DNA from: Distichodus sexfasciatus
Taxonomy: Eukaryota; Chordata; Actinopteri; Characiformes; Distichodontidae
DNA: 64,000 nucleotides
Direction: 5' to 3'
Assembly (NCBI GenBank): GCA_032718565.1
Contig: JAVGVS010000042.1
Span: forward strand, 701,501-765,500
The notes under the pieces were generated by a model. The model was not told the origin of the DNA. It was given only the letters and a program-made list of their open reading frames with translations, and made no database searches. Position numbers and translations under genes: made by a program. Position 1 is the first letter of the stretch, and the number at the start of each line of letters is the position of its first letter. This document shows positions 1 through 13,300 of the stretch, in pieces.

Positions 1-416
1 TAAACAGCAAGCTGCTATTTACCAAAGGTTTGACAGAACTGTCAAGGATCCAGCTGTAATCTTATCTGAGAGAGACCCAAGTGTGGAGCACAAAACCAAA
101 GTTGTAAGCACTCAGGCGCAGGGAAATGGTCAAAATCATTAAGTAATACAAAGGAAATTACAAAGAGAAAAAAAGTATCCCAAATCAGCAGACCAAAGTG
201 GAAATCAAAAGGCAAATTGATTAAAAAAGACAATGAAGAAAGCAGTCTGTATGCAGCCGCGGACTGGCAGGCACTGGCAGTACTTCACAAAAAAATGTTC
301 AGAACAAAGCCTGCTTATACAGGAAGTAGCCTATAATTCAGGTATGGAGTTGGATCTAGTAATCACAAGCCTCGCTGAAGATCTAGGAGTTTTGAGTGAG
401 AGATACAACAAAGTAA

Positions 417-575
417 AAGTGAAAGTGAGTGCTCATTTGTCATTGTGAACGCTCCACACCACAGAACTCAGCACCACAATGAAATGGGCAGCATGAAGGG
501 GGAGCAGTGGTTGGGAATGGTATCTGAGTGGGACCCTTATCACACTGGAATTTGAACAGGCAATACTCTAATGAC
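417..575 (-). repeat. decayed tRNA-derived SINE, family B
   Basis: The stretch beginning GTGAAAGTGAGTGCTCATT, then GTCATTGTGAAC and CACCACAATGAAAT, matches the body of the better kept copies at 15161-15390 and 63461-63702. The tRNA-like end has largely decayed. Confidence 0.6.
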
Positions 576-2457
576 TTGATATCATGACTACAGCTGTGTA
601 ATACAGGAGTACGTGCTTGGCAGTGTTGGGGAGCAACTAAAACCAGCAACGCTGCTGACTTCTCTACTATTTTTCAGTAGTTTTTCAGTTGCAAAGCCAC
701 TTTTAAAACATAAGCTTTCCCAGTAATTAACTTTTTAAAAAATCAAACAGCAATGTAGCGTGTTACACTGACACCTAAAATATTTCTCTCTTGACACAGA
801 GTCATTTCAAACTAGCAGGTGTTTCTGATGGGTGCTGAGTTGGCAGAAGTGGCATCTGATAAATTATCTGTGCAGCACACGCTTACTGCATCACAGGGCG
901 CTCTTGGCAGTGAGATGAAGTAGGATGGAGTTCACCTTGGCAACGATAAAAGCAAGAATGCATGGACACATTTATCAAAATGTATTAAAGAAAGGTGAAA
1001 TGGACAGAACATGAGTGAAAACCTCAAACTGATTTTTTTTTTTTTAAATACAGATTTTCATATTACTTAAAATGTTTTTCATTTTTAGGCTTTGAGTATT
1101 GCACAGCACGAATATTAAGTATTACTGAATGAAATCTCTTTGATGTAGTCAGCTACTTTTTCCTCATTGTAGCTAAGTAGTAAAGTAAAACAGCAACTAT
1201 TAATCATTAAAGTAGCCTCCCCAACACTGGTGCTTGTGGAATCTGGTTGGAGAGTTACGCTTGCTCGGAGGTTAACACAGGAGTTCAATAATTACAGTTG
1301 ATTTATAGTTGTTAATGGTTTTGCACTGCAGCCATACTGAAATATCTTTACTCTTTTAGCTTCTGGGACTGATCCTCTAGGATTCCCAGAGTGAGTTTTG
1401 GTTGAGTATTCAAAAACATTATCAACATTACCTTCAACAACATGATAATGATATTTGCACCCGTGAAATAAATGGAGGCATGGTGCAAAATGTGGAAACA
1501 CTATACAGTATCCCTTCAGCAAATCAAACGGGAAAGCTCGCAGGAGCGATGAGTGTTTCTTAGGCAACACAAACTATGACAAGGAGTCAGGAGAATTACA
1601 CTTTCACTGAAAGTCCTTACTACAGGCAAGCTTTGGCAGTGGAAAGAGGCTTAGTAGGAATGCAAAACTGGACTTTACAAGGTGCTGACAAGAAGAGCTG
1701 CATGCCGCAGCAGGATTGCCAGCAAAGTGACTGCGAAAGGGTTTGAGCATCGTATTGAAAAGGTGATGGGGTCCAGGGGAGAAAAAAAAAAAACAATGTG
1801 AGGATGTGCAGACAGAAAGGGACAGGGCTGAGCTTTGTCCCACATGCCAGCCTGGCACAGGTGCAGTGCCAGATTGCTGAGGCCTAGCCTGCCACAAGCC
1901 AGCTGCCAGGAGACCTCCCGGACTGTGCTTGGTGCAGGCTTGGCCAGGGGTTTAGCAACAATGTCCAGCTGTTGCAGACCCTGGTGGGAGCTTGGCAGGA
2001 AGCTGTGGGGTCATATACCGTTTGAGTGAAATTCGAACAAATTCTTACAAAGCTGGTACAGTAGTAGTGGAACAGTAGTGAAAGCTGCTTGCCATGTTAA
2101 GTGCTCTATCAGACTTGTACACATCCCTTTTTGCATTTAAATATAGATTCCTAGAAAAACACATTAATTAAAATTGTAAAAATGAATTGAAGATATAGGA
2201 CAGAACATGTCAGAAAACCTAAAAAGAAAGCAGTATGCTGCAGACTATGGACCAAGATCCTGTACATTCAAATTCAGATCTTACCTCCACAACTACCACT
2301 TTTTAAATGTATGCCTTAGTTTTATGTTTAGTTACTCGTGAATGTTAACATAACTACTAAATGACCGACTAAAATCTACAACACATTTACAAACACAGTG
2401 TATTTGTCCTACAATTATAGCTATAAATTGAGTTCTTTATTTTAAATTAATATTTAT

Positions 2458-2759
2458 ATTCATTCATTCATCATCTGAACAGCTTGGGACCAGAGCCTAA
2501 CCCTGGAACTACAGGCACAAGGCGGGAAACAACTCTGGGCAGGCGCCAATACATTCACACCTTACGGGGCCAATTTAGAGTCACCAATTAACCTACATTG
2601 CATGCTTTTGGACTGTGGGAAGAAACTGGACCACTCTGAGAAAACCCACATGAACACGGGGAGAGCATGCAAACTCCACACAGAAAAGCCCCACGGCCGA
2701 CCCGGGGGGCCTCGAACCCAGGACCTCCTCGCTAACCCCTGCGCAGCCATGCCGCCCCT
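2458..2759 (-). mobile_element. tRNA-derived SINE, family A, near full length
   Basis: Read on the minus strand it has a tRNA-like head (GGTTAGCG, then GGTCCTGGGTTCGAGGCC with a good B box). The body follows (GTGTGGAGTTTGCATG and TCCCACAGTCCAAAAGCATG), and it ends in a (GAAT)n tail, seen here as ATTCATTCATTCATC. This SINE type is widespread in bony fishes. It is a retrotransposed copy, not a tRNA gene. Confidence 0.85.
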
Positions 2760-2911
2760 AATATGCATACATCATGTAGAAACTGTTATTGTACATTATA
2801 AGATCTTCTAATTGCAGCCTCAGGTGTGGTGTCCTTGCCGCAAGCACTTGTGTAGCTGCTTGTGAGTAAGCAAAGCTAGTTTTTGCCAAGATCATCTAAT
2901 TTCCGCTTTAT

Positions 2912-3149
2912 AAAGTGTGTTTGTAATTGTAAGCACAGCACACAGTGCACCACAATCAAATGTGAGCTCTGCATTTGACCCATCCGTGAAGGAGCATTAG
3001 GCAGCTGATGGGGACCGCCTGGGGAGCAGTGATTAGGGATGATACGTTGCTCAGGGTACTTCAACTGGTACCTTTACTGGTCTGGGATTTGAACCGGCGA
3101 CCCTCAGATCACAGGGCGAACTACCTAACCATTATGCTACCACTGTCCT
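2912..3149 (-). mobile_element. tRNA-derived SINE, family B
   Basis: The right end, read on the minus strand, has an A-box-like segment (ATAATGGTTAGG) and a B-box-like GGTTCAAATCC. The body contains GCAGCTGATGGGG and GCACACAGTGCACC, as in the other family B copies of this window. Confidence 0.8.
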
Positions 3150-4183
3150 GTTATATTATATTATATTATATTAGGATTCAATATATAGGTTTAATTGCAT
3201 AGTAGTAGAATATTTCTGTAGTAGTTGTCCTTTGCAGTCCTTTAGTAGTGGAGCAATATTTTTATTAATCAATAAGACTCACATTGTTCCAGTAAAGTGT
3301 TCTTTATGCAATTAGGGACCAATCAGAGCCCATCAATCACAGATAGGCTGGTGAAATAGAATTGAACTTCAACAAAAGAATGACTGATACCTCTATTAAA
3401 TGCTTCTCCCAAAAGAATTTGTGAAATTCACTGGCACGGCAAGTCATCATCAGCGCAATTATTGAAAAGTGTAATTTCAGATGAACTGCTGACACAAAGT
3501 TAAAAAAAATCTTAGAAAGACTGATAAGTATCTTTTGTCAGGAAGGAATATGAGCAGCTTTTCTTAACAGAGGAGAAATTTTGAAGAATAGCTAAAGTCA
3601 CGTGGCACTTCACACTATTGACGTTTTTTTATGGTTGTTTTGAGGACTGAATTATATTCAAACTGGGGTTTCACACTCCTTTAAAAACAAAAGATCTAGT
3701 GAAGGTGTAAGAAAGGAAATCAGAACAATTGCGGTGTTTCCTTAATGTGAGTTTTTGAAAAAGAAAAAGCCAAACAGAGGAGCCAGCATTTTCACATTTA
3801 GTCAGCCTCAATTGAAGGTCATTACACTGCATAATGGCAGCTGCGGAACAGGGTATTTTTGTCTGTAGATTGCTGCATTTTTTACAGGATACATTATTCA
3901 TACACTGCAGGATCAATGTTCATTCTGATGAAGCATTATTTGCTTCAGTCAGGTGATTTGCCTAATATGCTCAGCTTCCGTTTCTCTTGAAACAGTAAGA
4001 AGAAAAAAGCTCTTTTTGATAGAGTACCTTTACTAAACTTTTATAATAAAAAAAATATTGTTTACTAAGCTACTTTGAATCTGTCAGTAATTATTTGTGA
4101 GTAAGCTACCTAAAGAGGTAAATTACAGAACAAAATGAGCTCATTTTTTAAGCAAGTATAAAAAAAAATTGCTTTCTTCCTAG

Positions 4184-4344
4184 GGACTGTCCTCATAGAT
4201 AATATGCAGATCAATGGACGTGCCGAAGATCCAGACAGAACCATCTCACTGTCCCTGAGAGACAACTACAACTACTGGGTGATTCTGGACCCGGTCAGAC
4301 AGCGTCTCTACCTAAACAGCACTGGAAGGGTTTTGGATCGTGAT
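4184..4344 (+). CDS. pcdh15: pcdh15 exon 1 of window: middle of EC1
   Basis: The exon follows the acceptor ending CTTCCTAG and ends at GAT before GTAAGT. The first two bases complete a glycine codon split with an upstream exon outside the window. It reads GTVLIDNMQINGRAEDP, then DNYNYWVILDPV and LNSTGRVLDRD. These are the beta strands of EC1 and the LDRD motif, which supplies calcium ligands to the EC1/EC2 linker. There is one sequon (NST). The EC1 amino-terminal strand, with the first cysteine of the EC1 disulfide, must lie upstream. Confidence 0.95.
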
Positions 4345-7300
4345 GTAAGTGGCCCAGAAGTCTTGACATATTGGACCATTCTCTTCAAATAAGTCAACGG
4401 CTCAGATAAGTAACAGCACAGTTTGTTTCTTTCTTTCAGCCTCCTTCCTATATCCATTCCATTGTGGTACAAGTCCAGTGCACCAATGAGCTGGTTGGCA
4501 CAGTGATTCTCCATGAGGTCCGGATTGTTGTGAGAGATCGCAACGACAACGCGCCTCGCTTTCAGCAGCCACGCTACTATGTGGCCATTAATGAAGTGAG
4601 CACCTTCCAAATTCCAGTGAAACTTCTGATAGAGTGCTGTTGTGAACGAAAATCTTCCATGTGATCTTTGTGCATTCACCAGCAGCCTTACAACCAGCTG
4701 TTCAGAGTAGGGGTTTAAACGGAAAATTAAGTTTCATCAAGGAAACGGTCACAAGAAGATTTTTTTTTTCTTTTTTTTGTACTAAATTCCATTCACATTT
4801 AATCACAAAGAGCAACTAAAATATCATGCCATTTTATTTCTTAGCTAGGTTGAAAGTAGCGTTGGTTATTTCACTTAATTAAAATGTCTGCGTCTGTGCA
4901 CTTAGCTGAGAAGAGACATTACAAAATGTATGATGTCCAGGGGTAGTCTTGTGGAGATTGGTATTTCTCTTTAATGATGCAGGGATGCACAGGTGTTTTG
5001 GAAATGTTCTCCAACCAAAACATGTTCCTCATACATAATTAAGACAACCTCAGAAATTTGGTGTATCCTTTTGAGTCAAGAAGTTTGGCTGTGGATTGGA
5101 TTTTGTAAGCCATAAGCATGTCTGTTTCTAGTCAAAGTTATCTTCTTGACAGTGTGGAACTTCTTTTCCCCATTCATCTAATCAGATTTTCCATGTGTCA
5201 GAATGCCCTTTTTCGAATTGGACATCCACCTTGGCAGACTTTGGGAGTTACGCCATGGTAGGTCATTCGAATCAGGGATGTGGATTGCCGAGCTTGGCTC
5301 CTGCTGGGTGGGTGGGGACGATAACATGGGTGCTTGTCGACTCTTGCCTAATTGAAAGTGGCACCCCAGGGAGCCGTCAGCAAAATATTCTGCTCATTAG
5401 GAGGCAGCCCCAGAGAGTGGCAGACAGTCTTCCCACAAGCTGCTCTGGTGTGGAACAAACCCGTCGGCCGGCCGTTCCCTGCTATTGATTTCAGCCCGAG
5501 GTTGGAAGAGTTGGACTGACAGGGAGATAAGGAGTCCAGCAGACCCGGGGTCCATCAGACCACAAAAGCAGTCCAAGGCGGGTTTTAACTCAGTGGGGGT
5601 ACTGTGGCGATTGGGCCGATGCAACAGAGCGGCACAAATGGATTTTAACGGCGCAGGGACTCTCTAAGCAGGTGGCAAATGAGTCAGCATGTATATGGAG
5701 GTCTAGAGAAATAGTAGAGCATTACATTTTTGCAGAACTTCACAGATCTGTGAGGATATTGAAGACATTTGTTTGGATACACTGATGAGGTCTCAAATCA
5801 AGACTGGATTAATTTGAATAAATGCTTTCATCGATATCTATCACACATCACCCCTTATCATCAATTTGTCACGGATTGACTAGAAATGCCCTAGAGTGAG
5901 AAACTGGTACCTCCTGCATTCCCAGGAACCAGGAACTTTTCATACTGCCCTACTACTATACATGTATAAGCTCAAGGACTAACAGTGTGTGAAACCTTTT
6001 CGCCAAGCAGAACGAACAGAGGAGGGTAGGATGGTTAATCATTGCTAGTCTGCTTCATAAATGATATCTCCATGCGGTGCACCGGAGACACAATCTTGGA
6101 TACCACTGGAATTGGCCTAGTCACTGTTTATTTCATCTTACAGCAACAAGTATAATCAATGCTTTGCTCTTCTGAAAAAGATCACTATTTTGCATGACAA
6201 ATCTGCCTTGTCATAATACAAATTTGGCAAGAAATATATTTGACAGCACCCGGGTTTCTTTTCCCCCAAACCTGATAGCTGGGACTTATCTCGAACATTC
6301 TCTCAAGGTTTCTGACAGAGTCTTTTGTGCTTTCTGTTTTCAATCTACTTCAATTGTGGGTTTAGGGAGTTTTTTTTATTTAAAAAAAAGAAGTCTTTAC
6401 AGCGGAGAGTGGGTGCACAGGAGCTAATACCTGAGCTCCCAGATGCCGCCTTTTAACTTCCTCCGCAGGCTTGTAGCTATTACCTCCAATTTCACTTCCT
6501 CTGTTCGCTTATGAGAGGCTCTCAGCAGCAGGGTTTCTAACGTGTCATTCCCAAGTATGAGCGCGTGGTTTCTTTCTTCCTGTACCTCGTCCATCAGCTT
6601 CCTGTGTCAGAAAGGGACTGAGTCGGTTTTAGAACGGCAGTCAAGATATTTACTCCACAGGGAGCACGACTGCTTGCTAGTGGCAGAAAAAGAAACACAA
6701 GGTGATGAAATGTATGAAGCGGGCAAAACTGGACATGACCATAACACATTGACTGTTGCCTAACTGTTCTTTTGAAAATACATGTCATTTGAAAATATGT
6801 TTCAGTTGTTTTGTGGTTTCACTTTTTTTCCCCAGTTAACTCCAGTGGGCACCACCATATTCTCTGGTTTCACTGGAAACAATGGCGCCATTGACATTGA
6901 CGACGGGCCAAATGGACAAATCGAATACACCATTCAGTACAACCCAAATGACCCGGTATGGAAAGCCTGCTTATAGTGGCGTATATGTTGTCCATCCTGA
7001 TGCTAGTTATTTCTGTCCTAAACAAAAAGAGCATACAAGTTGGCTATCTTCAGTGTTACTATATGTTGCACCGGGGCCATGGGAAAACGCTGTCTCATCA
7101 CACTTTGTACATGTATAAAGCGACTGATGATAATAAAGTACCTTGAAACCTTGCCAGTGTGACTTCTCATGAAACGGAAATTAAAAGACAAGCCTAGCAT
7201 GGCTAACATGTTCAGGAGGTGCTAAAAATCAAGAAAAGATCACAGTTAGGTTCAATTAGCAATCTTTCAACCAGACAGATAATCAATATCTCAAGAGACG

Positions 7301-10300
7301 CAACAAGTGCATGTGTTTGTGTTGGAGTAGAATCTCCTGTATGACCCAGTTCTCCTATCTCTACAGACTACCAACAGGACATTTGACATTCCGCTGACCC
7401 TGTCTGGTTCTGTGGTCCTGAGGGAGAGATTGAATTACGAGGAAATCACACGATACCTGGTTATCATCCAGGCTAATGTAAGTTTGAGTAAGGACACTTG
7501 GTTGTGACACACTTTGCCAGTGTTGAAAATACTATTTTTCCTGTGAACAAGAGATGCACAGTGCATCGCTTCAGCATTGTCAAGGGAGATGTGTGCATAC
7601 ACGGCAGTCACATCTCAGTACATGTAATGTCAAGAAAGCCAAACATGTCACGCTCCAACTTTTTGGCTGCTTAAAACAAAAGAAAAACTCACTCTGTCCT
7701 CATTTTCCATGACAAATCAAAAAATTACCCAATTTCAGGATATTTCCTTTCCAGCGTTCAAAATAAAGATTGTACGCACTCAAAGGTCTTTGTTCCATTT
7801 ACTAAAAATCGTTTTAGAATGTTCCAATTTAGCTACAAAAATAATCATTCATTTATATATGGAAAAATTGTCTTTTTCCAATATTGTGCAGCCCTATTAG
7901 GGACTCCCACTCAGTTCCCGGTATTGTTTCAGATGGTTTTGTTGAATCATATTGCAGGAAAGATTGTGGTTTCAGCTTCCCATTCACTTTCAGCCGCTGT
8001 TTTCCGAGCTGTTAGGCCAAGTTCTTGAAATACAGCCTGTTACATAATACATGATGTGAAAAGCAAAACCATGTGGTACTGTGCAAGTACTGAGTAGATG
8101 ATTTAATGTTTGGAAAACAAAAACATTGTCATTTTATTTGTAACAGATATATAATATTCACAACACAATTAGAAAGATTTGAACCAGGAAAACTAACATT
8201 AAAGAGATGCAAAGAGAGTAATCAAAATAACTCCAACAGTGCTGATATTATTCAGTTGGTGTTTCAATCCCAACACAGCAAAGCCTCAGTGACTACTCTC
8301 TTGGTAGACTAATATCTGTATATCCTCCAGGATCGAGCACCAAACCCTAAGGACCGAATGACTGCCACCACCACACTAACAGTGGACGTACTTGACGGGG
8401 ATGACCTGGGCCCCATGTTCCTGCCTTGCAACCTGGTCGACAACACCCGTGACTGCAAGCCACTTACTTACAAGGCTAGCATTCTGGAGCTAACTGACCC
8501 AGTGAGCCCTTTTCATATTTTCCATAATTGCTATATTCATTAATGCAGAAGCTAGCAGATCATGGCCTTTCATTGCATGGGTAAATGAAATCCTTATTTG
8601 AAGCTCAAATCTTCCAGACCATTAAGTGTATATTGTCCAACTGCAGTGGGTTTATGTTGGCTTAAAGGTTTTTCTTTTTAAAAATGCTGATGAAACATTC
8701 CGAAACCACTGTCTCAGTCCAACATGAAAGTTGTTATGAATTATAAATATTCATTACAACTCTAGAGGCCTAGTGGTAGAATACTTGTCTATGTACTAAA
8801 AAGCTAGGGTTCAAGTCCAGCTCCATCTTACTGTCAGCACTACCACCAACTACAAACTGGTGGTAGTGCTGCAGGTAGGCTCCAAAATTCAGCACTTCTA
8901 CCACTGGGTTCCTGAGGAAGACCCTTAACCCCTAAGTTGCTCCAAGGTAAAGGTCCCTTACCTTTTAGATCCCAATGTTTTCTTGCCCAACCTTCACCTG
9001 TACCTCATGGTGGGAGGCTGAGCTCCTGGGTTGGTGAACATAATATTGGAGGTTCTAATCCCAGCAGAGCCTAAATCTGCCGTAGGGGACCCGAGAGGAA
9101 CCATTAACCACAAGTTGCTCGAGAGACTGTCCCTGTTATTAGGAAATGGGAGATGCTTAGGATGAGAGAGTCTGCTAAATGCAGTAAAATGTATCTCATT
9201 TTTGACCTTGCCTGTTTGGTCAGACATCTTGGATTGTCCATTATAGACCTCTCTGTCAATATACACCCTCTGCAAGCATCCAGTATCATTACATGAAATG
9301 GCCAGTGAGTGTATCATTCAGCTGAAGCACTCCACTTTGTAGTTTTAGAGCTTGGCCTTGTTTCTTGCTAGCTATACGATGCATTTGAAATGATCCAAAA
9401 TGTTAAAAACAGTTTGGTGTTAGCTCCAAGAGGACAAGAGGAGTCTTATATCATGAAAGATGAGAGGAGTCTTATATCATGTTTACTCTTTTCTGTCTTT
9501 GGCCAACGGATGAGGTTAAGGACAAATTTTATGAGCACCAGGAGAGCATGCTGCGTAATTAGGTATTCTAAACTGTTTCCACTTTTAAAGAAGAAAAAAA
9601 CTTTAAGCCCTGCAAGGCAGCAGTAAGGTGACCTGTCTGCTACCTATACGCAGACATCTAAAGCCTCTTCCATTTCATTTCCACATTCCCACTTCCTTTC
9701 CAGCGTTACACTGTGCCAATAGTACAAAGCTCTTCAGGCCCAGTCCAATTTAGATGGATCCTATATTTATTTATATCATCTGTTGCCAGGAGATAAAAAT
9801 GGCACCTTTTAAATAGCAGTCCTGGTGGCAGCGAGTTAAAAATGGAGAGAAACAACTATAGCAGGAGAATATGTTGGTGGTGCTGGTCATTGGAGCCCAT
9901 CAGAGTTTAAGCCCTTACTCCACGTTACTCCAGGGAGACTGTCCCTGTAATTTGCAAAAGGATGTCACTCTGGATAAGAGCGTATGATGCAAATATGTGA
10001 AACGTTCCTAAGCGTCTCTTGGACACCAGCGTTTCCTTGTTATCTGGCCTCACCAATCAGCGGAACAGACTGCATCAATCTGTGTGTCTGCTCTGGAGGA
10101 CTGTAGAGTAGCATTGCTTTTATCATCCCTAACTGATTCCATCTGACAATTTTTTTATTCTTCCACTGGTCCACTAACCGACTACTTCCGTGTCACTGTA
10201 ACAACAAGAAAGGTGTACTTTAACAGGGCCTGACCAGAAGGTTGAGTGGGTGTGGGAAGAGCTGCCATTTCCCCACTTTTCTTCTGGTCCTTATGCATTT

Positions 10301-13300
10301 TCTGGCTAAAGCGGAGAGCACCTTGTCCAAATATGTCTAAAAAGACTGTGTATTCGGCACACTGATGTCGAAGCATGAGAAAGTTGCTGATGTCCTAAAC
10401 TGCAGCCCCTCACTGTTTTCCTGTGCCACCGTACAGATGATTAATGAAACACCCAAAGTTACGCTATGTGGGGTATTGCAGTGTCATTATCTGAGGCATG
10501 ATCCATGGGCCCAGTCAGATAGTGGTCTGGTTTAGGTGTCTGCACTAATGCTGGGAAAATTATGTACAGTATGTATAGTAAAAAAACCTGCTATTTCAGT
10601 GCAGCACTGACAGGCAATTGAATCCAGCTTGAAATTTGCCATGGAAACCATATTCTCAGTGTATTCATATTCTCTCTATTTCTGTTTAGTTCCATGCATA
10701 TCTGGATTAAATTCAATTAGATTAGACTCTTCTACAATCGATTCAGTTTTGTATTTATTTCTTATGATCGTAATTCAGTTAATAGTTCTACTTAATTCAT
10801 ACTTTCCATCTAGCTTTTCAAGTTTCAATTTTTCAAGTTTTTCTTCGTTTAAAAGCACATCAGATTCTTCCTTATACACAACAAACTGTTTGGCATTTGT
10901 TAATCAAATACGCAACGGAGCCTAATTAAATCCATTACAATAAATATTATGATTATTAAAAATAGGTTTCAGCTGACAATGAAAGAGGGCAGGACAGACA
11001 GATTGAGAATGATTTGCAGTAGGAAATAGCAGTTTCATTGTGGAGCTGAATGCTCTCTCTGTGAGAAGCTTCCCAGAGGAGGGCCAGCACCGGGTCAGAT
11101 GGGACCCCCCCCAGGGTGGGCGGCGAGACGGCAACGGCAGCTCAGATGAGACTCTGTTTTGTCTGCCTGCTCCCTCTGAGCCCTAACAACCAGACAGTAC
11201 CCCCTTCCCATTCCTCCGAATCTTTTTAAGCAGTCAGATACATGTTTGTGTTTCTCCCTGCACATTTGCCCAGCCTGATAAGTTCACTGCCATGCTCCTT
11301 GATTTTTTTTCCTGATGTTGCCGTTTCGTTGGTGCATTTTTGCTGCTTGTTCTGCACTTTCTGTTCTGCAGAGAACTGGGGCTTTACATAAACGCGCCAG
11401 ATTTGTGTTTTCTTACTGCTTTACCCTCGCTGTCTTTTTCCGTCGCCATCGTAACCACTCAGGCACAGAAGGGAATTTGCCAGAAAGCTGTATGCCCATC
11501 GCTTGCCCATATTACCCTGTCCCCGCAGCAGGAGTCTCTCTAAAGCCTTGACTGTGGTCAAACAGTCCAAAAAAACTATCGTTTCCTCACAACTTTTCCA
11601 TGACCTTGATGGAAAATGTTCCGCGATGCGGAAAACGCAGGCAGAATCGTGGAATTCAGCAAATAATGAACATGTTGTAAAATGCGGAATGTCGGATAAT
11701 TCGCTGATATCAGTGTGTGGGCAAAGCAAAGCAATGGTTTCTAATCAATTTTGGCCGCTGCAGCCCCCTGTACGTGTTACCTGTTGAGGCGGGACTCAGC
11801 TTTCCACACACACAAACGCACAGACACAGAGGGGGAAACGTCAACGGTCAGCTATGGCGAAGAGGCTCGCTGAAACACTGAAGTCCTCAAAAAAATTATG
11901 GAACTCGACTGTTAGTGCTAAGTTTAGAGCAGAACAATAACCAAATGATTTTTATGAATCGGGAGAACAACAACTTTTTTGTAAGTTTTGCCAGCACACG
12001 ATAGACTGCACCCACAAGAACAAGTGACGACCACTTACAGTCAAAAACTCACATCAGAAACGTTTCGTTTTGCACGAAAAAATGAATGTTTTTTGTTGTT
12101 TACAAGTAAATGTTTTACCAAAGTAGAAAATGTTCTGCGGAACCCCAGCACTCTGTTGAAGTTGAATAAGTCATTTAATGTGACATTTATTTCTACTGCA
12201 TTGTTTTTTTCCCCATCCCCTCCATAATTAGACAGTTTTTAGAATGAATAAATATGATTGAAGCGTAAAACATGGAATTCAGAAGAATAAAAATGGAAAA
12301 AACGGAATTCAGGAAAAAACTAAACGGATTTCATAGGGCCCTAAGTAGGAAATGAGGGTTGCGTTGCATCAGAGAAGATAGCATCAGCTAACGGAAACTA
12401 GTATTAGCAATTTAGTGATGAAGGTTTGCATTTGTTGTGAATGCCTTCCAAAAGAAAAACAAGATATTGTAGATGATGCCCTATACCAGGGGTCGGCAAC
12501 CCGCGGCTCTTTCAGCCTTATGTTGCAGGCTCCCTGTGGCTTTGGAAAATGAATAATGAGTATTCAATTTAAGTGTATTTTATTTTTATTCGTTGTTTTT
12601 TTTTAATTGTAGTTCAAAATTTGAAGATTATTGTGATCTTGTAACATTAAAATACAGTGTGTTTAATTTTTTGTCCCTTAAAATACGTGTCACAAAAGCC
12701 GGTATATGCCCGCCAAACCGCCGTGTATTTATCAAGCTTTTCCACCCCAGGTAGGCTAAGCATGGATAAATATAAGAAAAGAAAAATATCTGAAGAAAAC
12801 AGAACATATAATGATGCCTGGGCAGACTGATTTGCATTTATGAAGGTGACATCTTACAGCCCGGATTTGCAGACACTTTGCGCTGAGGTTCAGGAGCAAA
12901 AGTCTCATTAACCAGGTAAAATAAATATTTTAATCAGATATTTTGCAAATATGTATTTTACATTGTTCGGTGAAATAGTGCGGGGTTTTTTTCAATTTAG
13001 TTTTAAATTTCAGGTCGACGCTCCGGTAGCCTACAGGCGATGAAAGGATTATGGCATGTGGCAAGTTTAGTTTAGCTGCATGGATACTTGAAGTTCGGCG
13101 TTTTATTTCATTTGAAAGAGACCTTCAACTCAGCGTGTTTTTTTTACAGAGTTCTAAATGTTCAAAACGTTTTCTTTGCATGAATAAAATTTCACAAGCA
13201 ACACACTAGCCTAGTTTTTTTTTTAAATATAAATAGCATAAAAGTAAAAAAATATATATGGAAGCATAATGCGTTCACCTGAGAAAAAAATAATTCTGCT

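Larger units (their letters stand above)
1..4183 (+). other. intron upstream of the first visible exon (3' part)
   Basis: No coding exon was recognised. It contains a decayed SINE near 417-575, a long SINE at 2458-2759, another at 2912-3149 followed by a short TTATA repeat (about 3150-3172), and AT-rich unique sequence. The exon encoding the start of EC1 was looked for and not seen. Confidence 0.8.

Noticed and set aside
1..4183. Search for the exon encoding the first strand of EC1 and the signal peptide
   Set aside because: No acceptor-exon-donor unit with the expected cysteine and IDEE-like residues was found; it probably lies upstream of the window.
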